The position numbers and the translations under genes are program-made. From UBA7803 sp036381275 (GTDB lineage Bacteria > Pseudomonadota > Gammaproteobacteria > Pseudomonadales > Azotimanducaceae), in contig DASVDC010000059.1 in NCBI GenBank assembly GCA_036381275.1, positions 1 to 62,590 on the forward strand: 62,590 bases of DNA. The letters run 5' to 3'. Shown one piece after another: positions 40,709 through 49,612 of this stretch (positions are counted from its first letter, which is position 1; every line of letters begins with the position of its first letter). Below the pieces are notes generated by a model. The model ran no database searches. It was not told where the DNA came from and saw only the letters and a program-made list of their open reading frames with translations.

Positions 40709-41032
40709 TCAGCCCGGGGAGAGGCGGCCGAGGCCGGAGACGTCGGCGTTTCCCGGCGGCAGCGCGCCGCGGTCGGCGCGGTGCGCCATCAGCAGCTCTT
40801 GCCAACGGGTCAGGTACGCGGTGGTGACTTCGTAGCGGACGAGCGCCGCGTCCGGAAACCGTCCCAGCGCGTCAGCGATCTCGCTGCGCAGCCCGAATCG
40901 GCTGCGGCCGCCGGCGTAGCCGACGTACAGCACCGCGCCCGTCTGGTCGGCGAGCTCGAAGACCCCCATGTGTCCCGGCAGCCGGTCGATGGCCTCGCAG
41001 CCGCGCCATGGCTTGTCGAGCCGCACCGCCAT
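40709..41032 (-). CDS. Small GIY-YIG-like domain protein
   Basis: A 107-residue protein with the pattern GVFELAD...VLYVGYAGG, which fits the GIY...YIG strand pair, followed by the arginine-bearing helix SRFGLRSEIADAL and a short C-terminal region. GIY-YIG proteins are nucleases, but a full catalytic set (second Tyr, Arg, Glu) is not certain here, so activity is unproven. The ATG at 41032 follows the TPP-enzyme stop by a single base, placing it in the operon amidohydrolase-TPP enzyme-this gene. Confidence 0.6.
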   Translation of the reverse strand: MAVRLDKPWRGCEAIDRLPGHMGVFELADQTGAVLYVGYAGGRSRFGLRSEIADALGRFPDAALVRYEVTTAYLTRWQELLMAHRADRGALPPGNADVSGLGRLSPG

Positions 41033-41033
41033 C

Positions 41034-42689
41034 TCACGTGCGCCGCTTCTTCGGCATCACCGAGATCTCCATCGGCGCGAAGCGCGTCATGTCGAGATCG
41101 ATCAGGTACGGACCCGGCGCGGCCATTCCCGCGTCCAGCGCCTCTTCGAACTCCGTCACGCTCCCGACCCGCCGGCCGGGCACGCCCATGCTCTCCGCCA
41201 TCGCGGCGAAGTCGACGTCGCCGAGATCGGTTTCGTTGATGCGTCCGAAGCGGGTGTCCTGCAGCCAGCGCAGCACGCCGTAGCCGCCGTCGTTGAACAC
41301 CACGACCACCAGCGGCACCTGGTACTGCGCGCAGGTGGCGAGCTCGGTCGCGTGGTACAGGAAGCCGCCGTCGCCGTGGATCACCAGCGTCTGGCGGCCC
41401 GTGCCGAGCGCCGCCCCGAGCGCCATCGGAAAGCCCGGGCCGATCGCGCCGGACGCCGGGTTCATCGTGGTGCGCGGCGTGTGGATCGGGAAGAGCTGGT
41501 TGCCGAAGTTGTAAGCGGCGATGGTCTGGTCGCGCACGAAGATGCCGTCACGCGGCAGCCGATCCCGCATCAGGTCCATCACCCGCGCGTAGTCTTCACC
41601 GAGGCGCCGACGCATCGCCGCCCGTACGCCGTCGCGCGCCTCGAGCACGGTCTGGTTGAACTGCGCGTCGTTGCCGGAAACGTCGACCAGCGCCTGATTG
41701 ATCGCCTCGAGTGCCATCCGCGCATCGGCCGCGAGGCCGAGGTCGGCGCGGTGGGTGCGTCCGATCACTGCGGGGTCGACGTCGATCTGCACGAGTTGCC
41801 CGGGCGGCCGGAAGCGCGCACCCTGCCCGTCCACCCCGACGGCGAACCGCGTTCCGATCACGAGCGTCAGGTCCGCCTCCTGAATCGCCTGGTAGATGCC
41901 GGCGCTGGTGTAGTAGTTGCCGATGCAGAGCGGATGCTCCTCGGGAATCGCGCCGCGGCCGTCCGGCGAGGTGAGCACGGGCGCATCCAGCGTCTCCGCC
42001 AGGCGCCGCAGCGCGTCGCCGCCGCCCGAGGCGATCACGCCTCCGCCGCTGACGATGATCCTCCGCCGCGCGGCGGCGATCCGCTCCACGACCTGATCCA
42101 GCACCTTCGCATCCGGCGGCCGCTCCGGGATTACCGGGGGCGGGAAGTCTTCCGGCGTCGTCTCGGCGTACTGCAGGTCGATCGGAATCTCGACCGCCGC
42201 CGGCGCGCCGCGGCCTGCGTGCATGTCGGCGACCGCGGACCGCAGCGCCCGGCCGATCTCGCTCACGTGGCGGGGGCTCTCGACCCGGCGGCAGACGCTC
42301 TGCAGCATCGCGACCTGATTCTCCGCCTCGTGCACGTAGCCGACGCCCTTGCCGTAGAACGCCGTTTCCGCCTGGCCGGTGATCAGCAGCACGCGGGAAG
42401 AAGCGTAGGCGGCTTCATACAGGCCCGTGACGGTGTTGCTCGTTCCCGGCCCGGTGCTCGCGATCACGACGCCCATCTGCCCGGTGGCGCGCGCGTAACC
42501 GTCCGCCGCGTGCGTGCCGGCCTGTTCGTGGCGCACGTCGACGATGCGCGTCTCGCCGAGGCGGTTGATCGCGTCGAACAGCGGCATGTTGTGGATGCTG
42601 ACGATGCCGAACACGTGGCGCACGCCCATCTGGGCGAGCGCGCGGGCCACGAGGTCCGCTCCGGTGAACGACGAGCCGAAGCCGCTCAT
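41034..42689 (-). CDS. Thiamine pyrophosphate-binding enzyme (acetolactate synthase/sulfoacetaldehyde-type family)
   Basis: A 551-residue TPP enzyme: PYR domain with the catalytic glutamate in VDVRHEQAGTHAADGYARATG, middle domain with RRIIVSGGGVIASGGGDAL and FAVGVDGQGARFRPPGQLVQIDVDP, and PP domain with the TPP/Mg motif GDGGFLYHATELATCAQ...FNDGGYG. It belongs to the acetolactate synthase-like superfamily (POX, oxalyl-CoA decarboxylase, benzaldehyde lyase relatives). The true reaction is unknown. The ATG at 42689 overlaps the stop of the upstream amidohydrolase gene (ATGA), so the two enzymes probably act in the same pathway. Confidence 0.9.
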   Translation of the reverse strand: MSGFGSSFTGADLVARALAQMGVRHVFGIVSIHNMPLFDAINRLGETRIVDVRHEQAGTHAADGYARATGQMGVVIASTGPGTSNTVTGLYEAAYASSRVLLITGQAETAFYGKGVGYVHEAENQVAMLQSVCRRVESPRHVSEIGRALRSAVADMHAGRGAPAAVEIPIDLQYAETTPEDFPPPVIPERPPDAKVLDQVVERIAAARRRIIVSGGGVIASGGGDALRRLAETLDAPVLTSPDGRGAIPEEHPLCIGNYYTSAGIYQAIQEADLTLVIGTRFAVGVDGQGARFRPPGQLVQIDVDPAVIGRTHRADLGLAADARMALEAINQALVDVSGNDAQFNQTVLEARDGVRAAMRRRLGEDYARVMDLMRDRLPRDGIFVRDQTIAAYNFGNQLFPIHTPRTTMNPASGAIGPGFPMALGAALGTGRQTLVIHGDGGFLYHATELATCAQYQVPLVVVVFNDGGYGVLRWLQDTRFGRINETDLGDVDFAAMAESMGVPGRRVGSVTEFEEALDAGMAAPGPYLIDLDMTRFAPMEISVMPKKRRT

Positions 42690-43801
42690 GCCGCCGCCCC
42701 CAGCGCGTCCAGATCGATGTGGTACAGCTCGGCGACGTTGTCGCACAGGATCGCGCGTTTCTGCTCGGCGTCGAGATGCGCCGTCTGCGCCTCGATCACC
42801 TCCCGGGACCAGGGCCAGGTCGAGTCGCTGTGCGGAAAGTCGTTCGCCCACATCAGCCGCCGCCAGTTCATCTCGCTCGCCATCCGGAACGCGACCCAGT
42901 CGTCTTGGAACGTGGTGTAGATGTGCTCGGCGAAGTACTCCGACGGCAACCGCTCGAGCTTCACTCCCGGCGCGAGCCAGTTGCGGTGGCGCTTGTACGC
43001 GTGATCCATCCGGTACATGTAGTGCGGCACCCAGCCCGCGTCCGCTTCGACACAGACCACCTTCAGCTTCGGATGGCGCTCGAACACGCCGCCGAAGATC
43101 AGCGTACCCATGATGTCCTGATTGCCGCGGATGATGGACAGGAAGCTGTTGATGCGCGGGCCGCGGGTCGCCTCGCTGCGCGAGGTGAGGATGTGGAACG
43201 AGAGCGGCAGCTCAAGCTCGACTGCGGCCTCCCAGACAGGGTCGTAGACCGGCGAGTCGTAGTCGGCCTCGGCCGGATTGCCCGGCATCATCACGCCGCG
43301 CAGCCCCAGCGCCTTGATCGCGTGCAGATCGGCGACGCCTTCGGCGGGGCTGCGCATCGCGGTCTGTCCGCAGCCGAGCAGGCGCGTCGGCGCGGTGGCG
43401 CAGTACTCGGCGATCCAGCGGTTGTACGCGTCGAAACAGGCCTTCTTGTAGTCGAAGTCCGGGTGGTTGCAGAGCAGCATGCCGACGGTCGGATAGATCA
43501 CCTCGGCGGCGACCCCGTCGCGATCCTGATCGGCGAGGCGGTAGGCCGGATCCCAGCCGCTGCGGTGCAGCGCATCGAACCGAACCCCGTCCAGCGTGAT
43601 CTGCTCGGGCGGCTTTCCGGCGGCAGCCACCAGCCCCATCGCGATCGGCGTGCTCATGCCGTCGATCACGAACAGGTCGCCCCGCTCGCCGCCGTCCACC
43701 ATCCGCGGCGCCTTGTCGCGCCAGCGCGGATCGATGTAGCCCCGGTAGGTGTCGGGATGCTCGGTGATGTGCGAGTCCGCGGAAATGACCGGATGATCCA
43801 C
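42686..43801 (-). CDS. Amidohydrolase family 2 protein (ACMSD-like)
   Basis: A 371-residue TIM-barrel hydrolase of the amidohydrolase_2 family. N-terminal metal motif appears as ISADSHITEHPD (one H is replaced by S-H in the usual DxHxH), followed by IDPRWRDKAPR, PLSFHILTSRSE (third metal histidine) and the C-terminal WANDFPHSDSTWPWS. This is the pattern of ACMSD/gamma-resorcylate decarboxylase relatives. The enzyme probably decarboxylates or hydrolyses an aromatic or cyclic substrate. It heads an operon with a TPP enzyme and a small GIY-YIG-like protein. Relatives in this subgroup are common in gammaproteobacteria that break down hydrocarbons. Confidence 0.88.
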   Translation of the reverse strand: MDHPVISADSHITEHPDTYRGYIDPRWRDKAPRMVDGGERGDLFVIDGMSTPIAMGLVAAAGKPPEQITLDGVRFDALHRSGWDPAYRLADQDRDGVAAEVIYPTVGMLLCNHPDFDYKKACFDAYNRWIAEYCATAPTRLLGCGQTAMRSPAEGVADLHAIKALGLRGVMMPGNPAEADYDSPVYDPVWEAAVELELPLSFHILTSRSEATRGPRINSFLSIIRGNQDIMGTLIFGGVFERHPKLKVVCVEADAGWVPHYMYRMDHAYKRHRNWLAPGVKLERLPSEYFAEHIYTTFQDDWVAFRMASEMNWRRLMWANDFPHSDSTWPWSREVIEAQTAHLDAEQKRAILCDNVAELYHIDLDALGAAA

Positions 43802-43942
43802 CCTGCTTCCCCTTGCCGCTGACCTCGGCCTGGCAACTTAGCAGCTTTGGTCGCAGGGCACCACGTTCCCCCGCTCGGCCGTGGACGCTCCTCCGCGCCT
43901 CTGCTAGGTTCTCCTGCCTCTGGAGGAGGCACGAGGTCGACG

Positions 43943-44410
43943 ATGGCAATCGAAGAAGGCAAGGCCGCACCGGCGTTCACGCTGAAGGACGCGAACGGCG
44001 AGAAGGTGTCGCTGAAGGACTTCCGTGGCCGGAACGTGGTCGTCTACTTCTATCCCAAGGACGACACGCCCGGCTGCACCAAAGAGGCGTGCGGCTTCCG
44101 CGACCTCTGGTCCGAGATCCAGCAGGCGGGCGCGGTAGTCGTCGGCATTTCGCCGGACGATGCCGACAGCCACAAACGCTTCATCGGCAAGTACAAGCTG
44201 CCGTTCATCCTGCTCTCCGATCCCGAGCGCAAGGTCATGGAAGCGTACGGCGCCTGGGGCGAAAAGACCCTGTACGGTAAGAAGACCACCGGCGTCATCC
44301 GCTCGACGGTGCTGATCGGCCCGGACGGCAAGGTCAGGAAGCACTGGAAGCGGGTCAGCAAAGCCGAGACGCATCCGCAGATGGTGCTCGAGGCGCTTCG
44401 CGCGGGCTGA
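43943..44410 (+). CDS. bcp: Thioredoxin-dependent thiol peroxidase (Bcp/PrxQ)
   Basis: A 155-residue peroxiredoxin Q with the motif TPGCTKEACGFRD: peroxidatic Cys45 and resolving Cys50 in the PGCTxEAC arrangement. It reduces peroxides in the cytoplasm with thioredoxin. GACGAGG lies just before the ATG at 43943 and the encoded start, MAIEEGKAAPAF, equals the family start. No other gene is coupled to it; a GC-rich hairpin lies after its stop. Confidence 0.95.
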   Translation: MAIEEGKAAPAFTLKDANGEKVSLKDFRGRNVVVYFYPKDDTPGCTKEACGFRDLWSEIQQAGAVVVGISPDDADSHKRFIGKYKLPFILLSDPERKVMEAYGAWGEKTLYGKKTTGVIRSTVLIGPDGKVRKHWKRVSKAETHPQMVLEALRAG

Positions 44411-44427
44411 CGGTGGCGCGCCGTCCC

Positions 44428-44449
44428 CGGCGGGTGGCGCCGCCCGCCG
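44428..44449 (+). terminator. Possible hairpin terminator after bcp
   Basis: CGGCGGG (44428-44434) pairs with CCCGCCG (44443-44449) around a short GC-rich loop, 18 bases after the stop. No T-tract follows. Confidence 0.3.
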
Positions 44450-44504
44450 ATGCTGTGCAACACTGCGCTGAAAAACGCGTCGAGAAACGCCGGGAGGAAG
44501 GCAG

Positions 44505-45743
44505 ATGAAGTTCGGCATCTTCTACGAGCACCAGTTGCCCCGGGAGTGGGACGAGGACAGCGAGCATCGGCTGCTCAAACAGTCGCTTGATCAGATCGAG
44601 CTGGCGGACCGGCTCGGCTTCGACTACGCGTGGGAGGTCGAGCATCATTTCCTCGAGGAGTACTCCCACTCCTCCGCGCCCGAGGTCTTTCTCGGCGCGG
44701 CGAGCCAGCGCACGAAGAACATCCGGCTCGGTCACGGCATCATTCAGCTCACCACCAACCACCCGGCCCGGGTCGCCGAGAAGGTGGCGACCCTGGACCT
44801 CGTTTCGGATGGGCGCGTCGAGCTCGGGCTCGGCGAAGGCGCATCGGTCACCGAGCTGCACCCGTTCAACCTGCGCTTCCGCGACAAGCGCGACATCTGG
44901 GAAGACGCGGTGCGCGCGACGCTGCCGATGTTCTGGAACCACGGCTGGCAATACGACGGCGAGTTCTTCAAGTTTCCGCTGCGCGCGGTGGTGCCGAAGC
45001 CGCTGCAGAAGCCGCATCCGCCGCTGTGGGTCGCCTGCTCGCAGCTCGACACGATCAAATACGCAGCGCACCGCGGCATGGGCGCGCTGTGCTTCAAGTT
45101 CGCCGACCTCGACTCCGCACGCGCCTGGGTGAACGCGTACTACAACACGTTCATCCGCCACCAGGAAAAGCTCTGCGACTACCAGACCAACCCCAACATC
45201 GCCGTGGTGAGCGGCTTCATGTGCTGCGAGACCGACGACGAGGCGTGGCAGAAGGCAGACGGCTGGACCTTCTTCCAGTTCGCGCTGCAGCTCTACAACA
45301 AGGAGGGGCCGTTCGAACCCGGCAAGGTCAACTTCTGGGAGCGCTACCTCGAGTGGAAGAAGACCCCGGCCGGTCAACGCCGTACCGGCAGTGAGCTGAT
45401 CGGGTCCCCCGCGACCATTCGCGAGCGGCTGCGTGAGCTCGAGGCCGCGAACGTCGATCAGGTGATCCTGCTGAACCAGGCCGGCAAGAACACACACGAG
45501 GACATCTGCGCGAGCCTCGAGCTGTTCGCCCGCGAGGTGATGCCCGAGTTCCACGGCCGCGAGGACGAGCACCAGGCATGGAAGCGCTCGGTGCTCGCCG
45601 GCGAGACGATCCTCAAGGACATCGACACCGAGCCGTTCAACATCACACGTGGGCGAAAGCCGACGCTGCCTTCGACCAAAGAGGCTCGGGACATGATCGC
45701 AGGCGTGGTCGGACGGCCCGGCTCGGAGCGGATCAGCAACTGA
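44505..45743 (+). CDS. LLM-class flavin-dependent oxidoreductase
   Basis: A 412-residue bacterial-luciferase-like monooxygenase. The TIM barrel motifs are KFGIFYEHQLP at the start, WEVEHHFLEEYSHSSAPEVFLGAASQRT, GHGIIQLTTNHPARVAEKVATLDLVSDGR and LGLGEGASVTELHPF. It probably uses FMNH2 and O2 to oxidise an aliphatic or cyclic ketone, alkane or related compound. Members close to this one occur in steroid and terpene degraders; the substrate is not known here. The ATG at 44505 has GGGAGGAAGG before it. No partner flavin reductase is adjacent. Confidence 0.9.
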   Translation: MKFGIFYEHQLPREWDEDSEHRLLKQSLDQIELADRLGFDYAWEVEHHFLEEYSHSSAPEVFLGAASQRTKNIRLGHGIIQLTTNHPARVAEKVATLDLVSDGRVELGLGEGASVTELHPFNLRFRDKRDIWEDAVRATLPMFWNHGWQYDGEFFKFPLRAVVPKPLQKPHPPLWVACSQLDTIKYAAHRGMGALCFKFADLDSARAWVNAYYNTFIRHQEKLCDYQTNPNIAVVSGFMCCETDDEAWQKADGWTFFQFALQLYNKEGPFEPGKVNFWERYLEWKKTPAGQRRTGSELIGSPATIRERLRELEAANVDQVILLNQAGKNTHEDICASLELFAREVMPEFHGREDEHQAWKRSVLAGETILKDIDTEPFNITRGRKPTLPSTKEARDMIAGVVGRPGSERISN

Positions 45744-45849
45744 GGCCCTCGAAGGGGTTCCCAAGCCGCCAAGGCGGTTGCTGATCGTCAATTCCAGCGC
45801 CGGTGCGCGCGGGTATCGTTGCCGAATCGCAGTAGCAAGGATCGCGACG

Positions 45850-46428
45850 ATGAAACCGACCTACCCGCACCTCGCTGCGCTCGCAGCGGCCGCCCTGTTC
45901 GCCTTTGCGGCGGGTCCCGCCGGCGCCGCTGAGAACGGTTTCTACATCGGCGGCAGCATCGGCTCCTCGCTGGTAGAGGACCAGGACGACATCGACATCG
46001 GCGACGAGGTCGAGGAGTTCGACCTCGACGACGACGACTTCGGCTGGAAGGGCTTCGTCGGCTTTCAGATCCTGCCGTTCCTCGCGGTGGAGGGCGGCTA
46101 CGTCGACTTCGGCGAAGTGGAAGGCGACACCACCAGCCTCACGGTGAACACGGAGATCGACGGCTGGAATGCCTTCGTGGTCGGCAAGATCCCGATCGCG
46201 TTCGTCGACGTGTTCGGCAAGGTCGGCATCATCTCCTGGGACCTCGACGTCAGCCTCGACCCCGACGCGGACGACAACTTCTCGAGCAGCGACGAGGACG
46301 TGGCCTACGGCGTCGGCGCCGCCATCAACCTCGGTAAGCTCGGCATCCGGGCCGAGGCCGAACGCTTCGACGTGAGCGATATCGACGACCTCTACCTGCT
46401 GTCGGTGGGGCTCACCTACACGTTCTGA
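45850..46428 (+). CDS. Outer-membrane beta-barrel protein (OmpA/OmpX-like)
   Basis: A 192-residue secreted barrel: signal peptide (1-26, ending AGAAE), then alternating beta-strands, such as GFYIGGSIGSSLVED, GFVGFQILPFLAVEGGYVDFG and LYLLSVGLTYTF, with the terminal aromatic residue used for BAM recognition. Between strands are acidic loops (DQDDIDIGDEVEEFDLDDDD). The pattern is that of an eight-stranded outer-membrane barrel of the outer_membrane_beta-brl family. Function unknown. AAGGA lies nine bases before ATG 45850; the 3' end overlaps the convergent serine-hydrolase gene by 13 bases. Confidence 0.88.
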   Translation: MKPTYPHLAALAAAALFAFAAGPAGAAENGFYIGGSIGSSLVEDQDDIDIGDEVEEFDLDDDDFGWKGFVGFQILPFLAVEGGYVDFGEVEGDTTSLTVNTEIDGWNAFVVGKIPIAFVDVFGKVGIISWDLDVSLDPDADDNFSSSDEDVAYGVGAAINLGKLGIRAEAERFDVSDIDDLYLLSVGLTYTF

Positions 46429-47648
46429 TCCACTACTCGGGTTTCCCGCGGCCGCTCTACGCCGTAGACGGCGTCGCGCAGCGCCGCGGGAAATTCGCCG
46501 ATCACGCCCGCCACCGCGGTGTTGGTCATCACCACCACCGACAGCGCGAGCGCCGGGTCCACGAACCAGTGGGTGCCGAGCGCGCCGCCCCATTGCCAGG
46601 TGCCGACGCTCTGCGGGCTGTCCGCCGCAGCGGGATCGAGCAGCACCGCGGTGCCGAGCCCGAAGCCCCAGCCGGGACCTTCGGTCCAGGCGCGCAGATC
46701 ACCGATATGGTGGGTGGTCAGACGCCGGGCCATGCTTTCGGAGATCACCGGCGCGCGCACGGTGCGGATCGCCTCGACCAGGGTCAGGAAGTCATCCGCG
46801 GTGCCCGTCATGCCTCCGCCGCCCGATGAGTACGCCGCGGGATCCAGTGTCCGCTCCGGGTCGACGTGGACGCCGCTGCCGAGCGGCAACGGTTGGCGCT
46901 GCGGGCGCATCCGCTCGGCGCGCGACGTTCCGTCCACGTACGCGGCCGCGAGCCGCGCCGGGTCGACCAGACGGAACGCCGTGTCGTGCATGCCGAGCGG
47001 TTCGGTGACGTAGCGCTCCACCGCTCGGGGCAGCGGCAGGCCCGTGACCCGTTCGATCACCGCGCCGAGCACGTCGGTGGACAACGAGTAGCGCCATTCC
47101 CGCCCGGGCTCGTAGAACAAGGGAGCCGACGCCAACCGGCGCAGCGCCTCTTCGAGCGAGCCGTCGAAACGCGCGAGCCCCTGGGGCACCCGGAGCGTCT
47201 GGTAGGCGTTTCCCGGCGGCTCGAGGAACGAGTAGCTGAGGCCCGACGTGTGGCTGAGAAGCTGGCGGATCGTGATCGCGGGCCGCCGCCCGTCCGAAAG
47301 GGCCGGGGTGAAGTACGGCAGCCAGCGACTCGCCGGATCGTCCAGCGACAACCGACCCTCGTCGACGAGGCGCAGCGCCACGGTCGAGACGATCAGCTTG
47401 GTCATCGAAGCCAGGCGGAAGATGGTGTCTTCGCGGACCGGCACCCGAGCTTCGCGATCCGCCCAGCCCGCCGCGCGGCGGTAGACGACCTGGCCGTCCC
47501 GAGCCACGAGCACCACGGCGCCGACGATCCGCTCATCGCCGATCCACTGCTCCAACACTGCGTCAAGCCGCTGCGGCAGATCGTCCTCGGCTCGGGCGGC
47601 CGGGACCAGCGCGCCGAGCACCGCGAGGGTTGCCATCGATTTGTACAT
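46416..47648 (-). CDS. Exported serine hydrolase of the beta-lactamase (class C/EstB) fold
   Basis: A 410-residue secreted enzyme: signal peptide (1-20, PAARA), SxxK motif SMTK with nucleophile Ser81 and Lys84, tyrosine motif RYSLS (Tyr187), and near the C-terminus WQWGGALGTHW in the place of the KTG box. Such enzymes are esterases, D-aminopeptidases or penicillin-recognising proteins and only rarely true beta-lactamases. The substrate is unknown. The ATG at 47648 fits the signal peptide. Confidence 0.9.
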   Translation of the reverse strand: MYKSMATLAVLGALVPAARAEDDLPQRLDAVLEQWIGDERIVGAVVLVARDGQVVYRRAAGWADREARVPVREDTIFRLASMTKLIVSTVALRLVDEGRLSLDDPASRWLPYFTPALSDGRRPAITIRQLLSHTSGLSYSFLEPPGNAYQTLRVPQGLARFDGSLEEALRRLASAPLFYEPGREWRYSLSTDVLGAVIERVTGLPLPRAVERYVTEPLGMHDTAFRLVDPARLAAAYVDGTSRAERMRPQRQPLPLGSGVHVDPERTLDPAAYSSGGGGMTGTADDFLTLVEAIRTVRAPVISESMARRLTTHHIGDLRAWTEGPGWGFGLGTAVLLDPAAADSPQSVGTWQWGGALGTHWFVDPALALSVVVMTNTAVAGVIGEFPAALRDAVYGVERPRETRVVDQNV

Positions 47649-47753
47649 CGGTGTCTCCCGTCAATCGAACGACGCGCAGGCTAGTCGCGTCGGGAGCTCC
47701 GAAGAGAGATCGAGAATGGACAGAAACGGGGCATTTATGCCAACTTCGCACGG

Positions 47754-48782
47754 ATGAGTCCGTCGCCCTCGCCGCTCCAGGTGCACCTGCTCGCGCTGCC
47801 GGAGACCACGCCGGCCGTTTTCTATGGCCTGTTCGAGGTCTTTTCGGCCGTAGGCGACGGGTGGACCGCGCTGACCGGCGAATCCGGCACCGTACCGCCG
47901 CCGCAAGTGCGCATGGTGAGCCGCGCCGGCGGCATGCTGACCAGCCCCGCCGGCATCCCGCTCGGGCCGCTCACTCCGCTCGCCGGCACCCCGCGCGCCG
48001 ACATCGCCATCGTCACCGACCTCGACCTCGGCGCCCCCGACTTCGACCCGCGGGGACGTTGGCCGGACGAAGCGCAGTGGCTCGCCGAGCAGCATCGGCT
48101 CGGCGCCACCGTCTGCTCGGTGTGCACCGGCTCGGTGCTGCTGGCCGAGGCGGGGCTGCTCGCGGGGCTCGACGCCACCACTCACTGGGGCGCGGCCGGC
48201 ATTTTCGCGCGTCACTACCCCGAGGTGCGCCTGCGTGCCGACCGGATCCTGTGTCCGGCCGGCACCGAGCATCGCATCGTCACCAGCGGCGGATCGGCCA
48301 CCTGGACCGACCTCGCGCTGTATCTGATCGGTCGCTTCTGCGGCGCTGCGGAAGCGGTGCGCATCGCCAAGCTCTTCGTGATCGGCGACCACAGCGACGG
48401 CCAGTTGCCCTTCGCGGCACGCCTGCCGGCCCGCCATCACGAGGACGCCGTGATCGAGCAGTGCCAGGCCTGGATCGCCGAGCACTACGACGAGCCGAAC
48501 CCGGTCGCGGCGCTGGTTCGCCGCTCGAAGCTGCCCGAACGGACGTTCAAGCGACGCTTCAAGAACGCTACCGGCTATTCCCCGGTGGAATACGTGCAGA
48601 TTCTGCGGATCGAAGAGGCGAAGCAGCTCCTCGAGAGCACCACGGCGCCGGTGGACGTGATCGCGCAGCAGGTGGGTTACACCGACCCGACGTTCTTCCG
48701 CCGGTTGTTCAAACGCCGTACCGGAGTGACGCCCGCGCGCTACCGCCAGCGGTTCCAGCGGGCAACCACCCTACCTTCCTGA
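47754..48782 (+). CDS. GlxA family transcriptional regulator (DJ-1/PfpI domain plus AraC helix-turn-helix)
   Basis: A 342-residue regulator. The N-terminal DJ-1/PfpI-like domain (residues ~5-185) has SVCTGSVLLAEAGLLAG, with the nucleophile-elbow cysteine, and TTHWGAAGIFARHYPE. The C-terminal AraC/XylS DNA-binding domain (~225-335) has RRSKLPERTFKRRFKNATGY and IAQQVGYTDPTFFRRLFKRRTGVTPARYR. The effector is unknown. The ATG at 47754 has no clear ribosome binding site. Divergent from the serine-hydrolase gene. Confidence 0.9.
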   Translation: MSPSPSPLQVHLLALPETTPAVFYGLFEVFSAVGDGWTALTGESGTVPPPQVRMVSRAGGMLTSPAGIPLGPLTPLAGTPRADIAIVTDLDLGAPDFDPRGRWPDEAQWLAEQHRLGATVCSVCTGSVLLAEAGLLAGLDATTHWGAAGIFARHYPEVRLRADRILCPAGTEHRIVTSGGSATWTDLALYLIGRFCGAAEAVRIAKLFVIGDHSDGQLPFAARLPARHHEDAVIEQCQAWIAEHYDEPNPVAALVRRSKLPERTFKRRFKNATGYSPVEYVQILRIEEAKQLLESTTAPVDVIAQQVGYTDPTFFRRLFKRRTGVTPARYRQRFQRATTLPS

Positions 48783-48835
48783 GCCGGAGGTTCGAGCAGG
48801 TCGAAAGGCGGTCCGCGAAGGCTCATCGTCACACT

Positions 48836-49174
48836 TCATACGTCCGGGACGAGCGCAAAGAGCACCGTTCGACCCGAGTCCGGCTCATAGCTTGCGATAT
48901 ACGCTCGAGCCTTTTCGAAGCTGCGGTCGACGAACGAGCCCTTCGACTCCCCCTCGATCCGATCACAATACCAATTGTCGCAAGTCGGCAGGATCACTTC
49001 GCTCGATGACTCATAGACGTCACCACCTAGAATGGCAATCCGCTGATCCTTGAGCTGAACCAAGGCTTCAAGCGCCTGGGACCTGGTGAGTCCCCAATTG
49101 ACCACGCCGATATCTTCCAGCGTGCGTCCCACACGCAATATCTGATCTACAGCATCCGACCACGTAATGGACAT
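48836..49174 (-). CDS. Imm40-family immunity protein
   Basis: A 112-residue protein recognised as the Imm40 family from ILRVGRTLEDIGVVNWGLTR, QALEALVQLKDQRIAILGGDVY, DNWYCDRIEGES and RSFEKARAYIASYE. In polymorphic toxin systems, Imm40 proteins neutralise a nuclease-type toxin domain. No toxin gene is seen nearby. It is the last of three or four minus-strand genes of immunity type. Codon use and base composition (lower G+C than the neighbours) point to horizontal acquisition. Start ATG 49174, 5 bases after the ancestral stop of the frameshifted gene upstream. Confidence 0.82.
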   Translation of the reverse strand: MSITWSDAVDQILRVGRTLEDIGVVNWGLTRSQALEALVQLKDQRIAILGGDVYESSSEVILPTCDNWYCDRIEGESKGSFVDRSFEKARAYIASYEPDSGRTVLFALVPDV

Positions 49175-49179
49175 CGCAA

Positions 49180-49600
49180 CTAGTCTCGTGCCTCAGGCGG
49201 ATCGGCCTCGCCATCCATGTGCGACCACCCAGGAGGACCAGGTTCGACGCAGTTCAGCCGCCCGGCAAGTTCCTCCACCCGTTGTCGCCACGCCCCGATT
49301 GGGCCGCTTCCTCAGCTCCCCACCAAACATCCTTCCCATCGAGCAGATCACCGACGCGAGCGCGCACCGTACAGTGAGATGCATCGACAAACTCGGGCAG
49401 AACATCCCCCACAGCTTCAAGTGGACCCGGACATCCAGCACACCGGCATTGACCGTAACCGTATCGCCCGCCTGGCTGACCTGGACATCGCTTGATTCGA
49501 TCACGTCGTAGAATCGACGGTTCCATACTGCCTTCCGCCGCGCAAAGCCCAACGGCTTCAGCAAGGCGTCAAGCGTCCGGACTACTGCCTTATCACCCAT
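49180..49600 (-). pseudogene. DUF4304-type (immunity-like) gene with two one-base deletions
   Basis: Read in one frame the gene is nonsense after residue ~62, but a coherent protein appears if a G is restored in each of two G-runs. Frame 1 gives VVRTLDALLKPLGFARRKAV and VNAGVLDVRVHLKLWG; frame 2 continues DVLPEFVDASHCTVRARVGD and KDVWW; frame 3 ends WRQRVEELAGRLNCVEPGPP and a TAG at 49182-49180. The breaks are at GGGGG (49406-49410) and GGGG (near 49296-49301). The restored protein is ~140 residues, in line with DUF4304 proteins found in immunity loci. Either the gene is decayed or the two runs were miscounted in sequencing. Confidence 0.7.
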
Positions 49601-49612
49601 GACATCGGTGGA

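Noticed and set aside
46416..47648. Antibiotic-resistance beta-lactamase
   Set aside because: No KTG box and YSL instead of YAN; fits the general esterase/peptidase branch of the fold.
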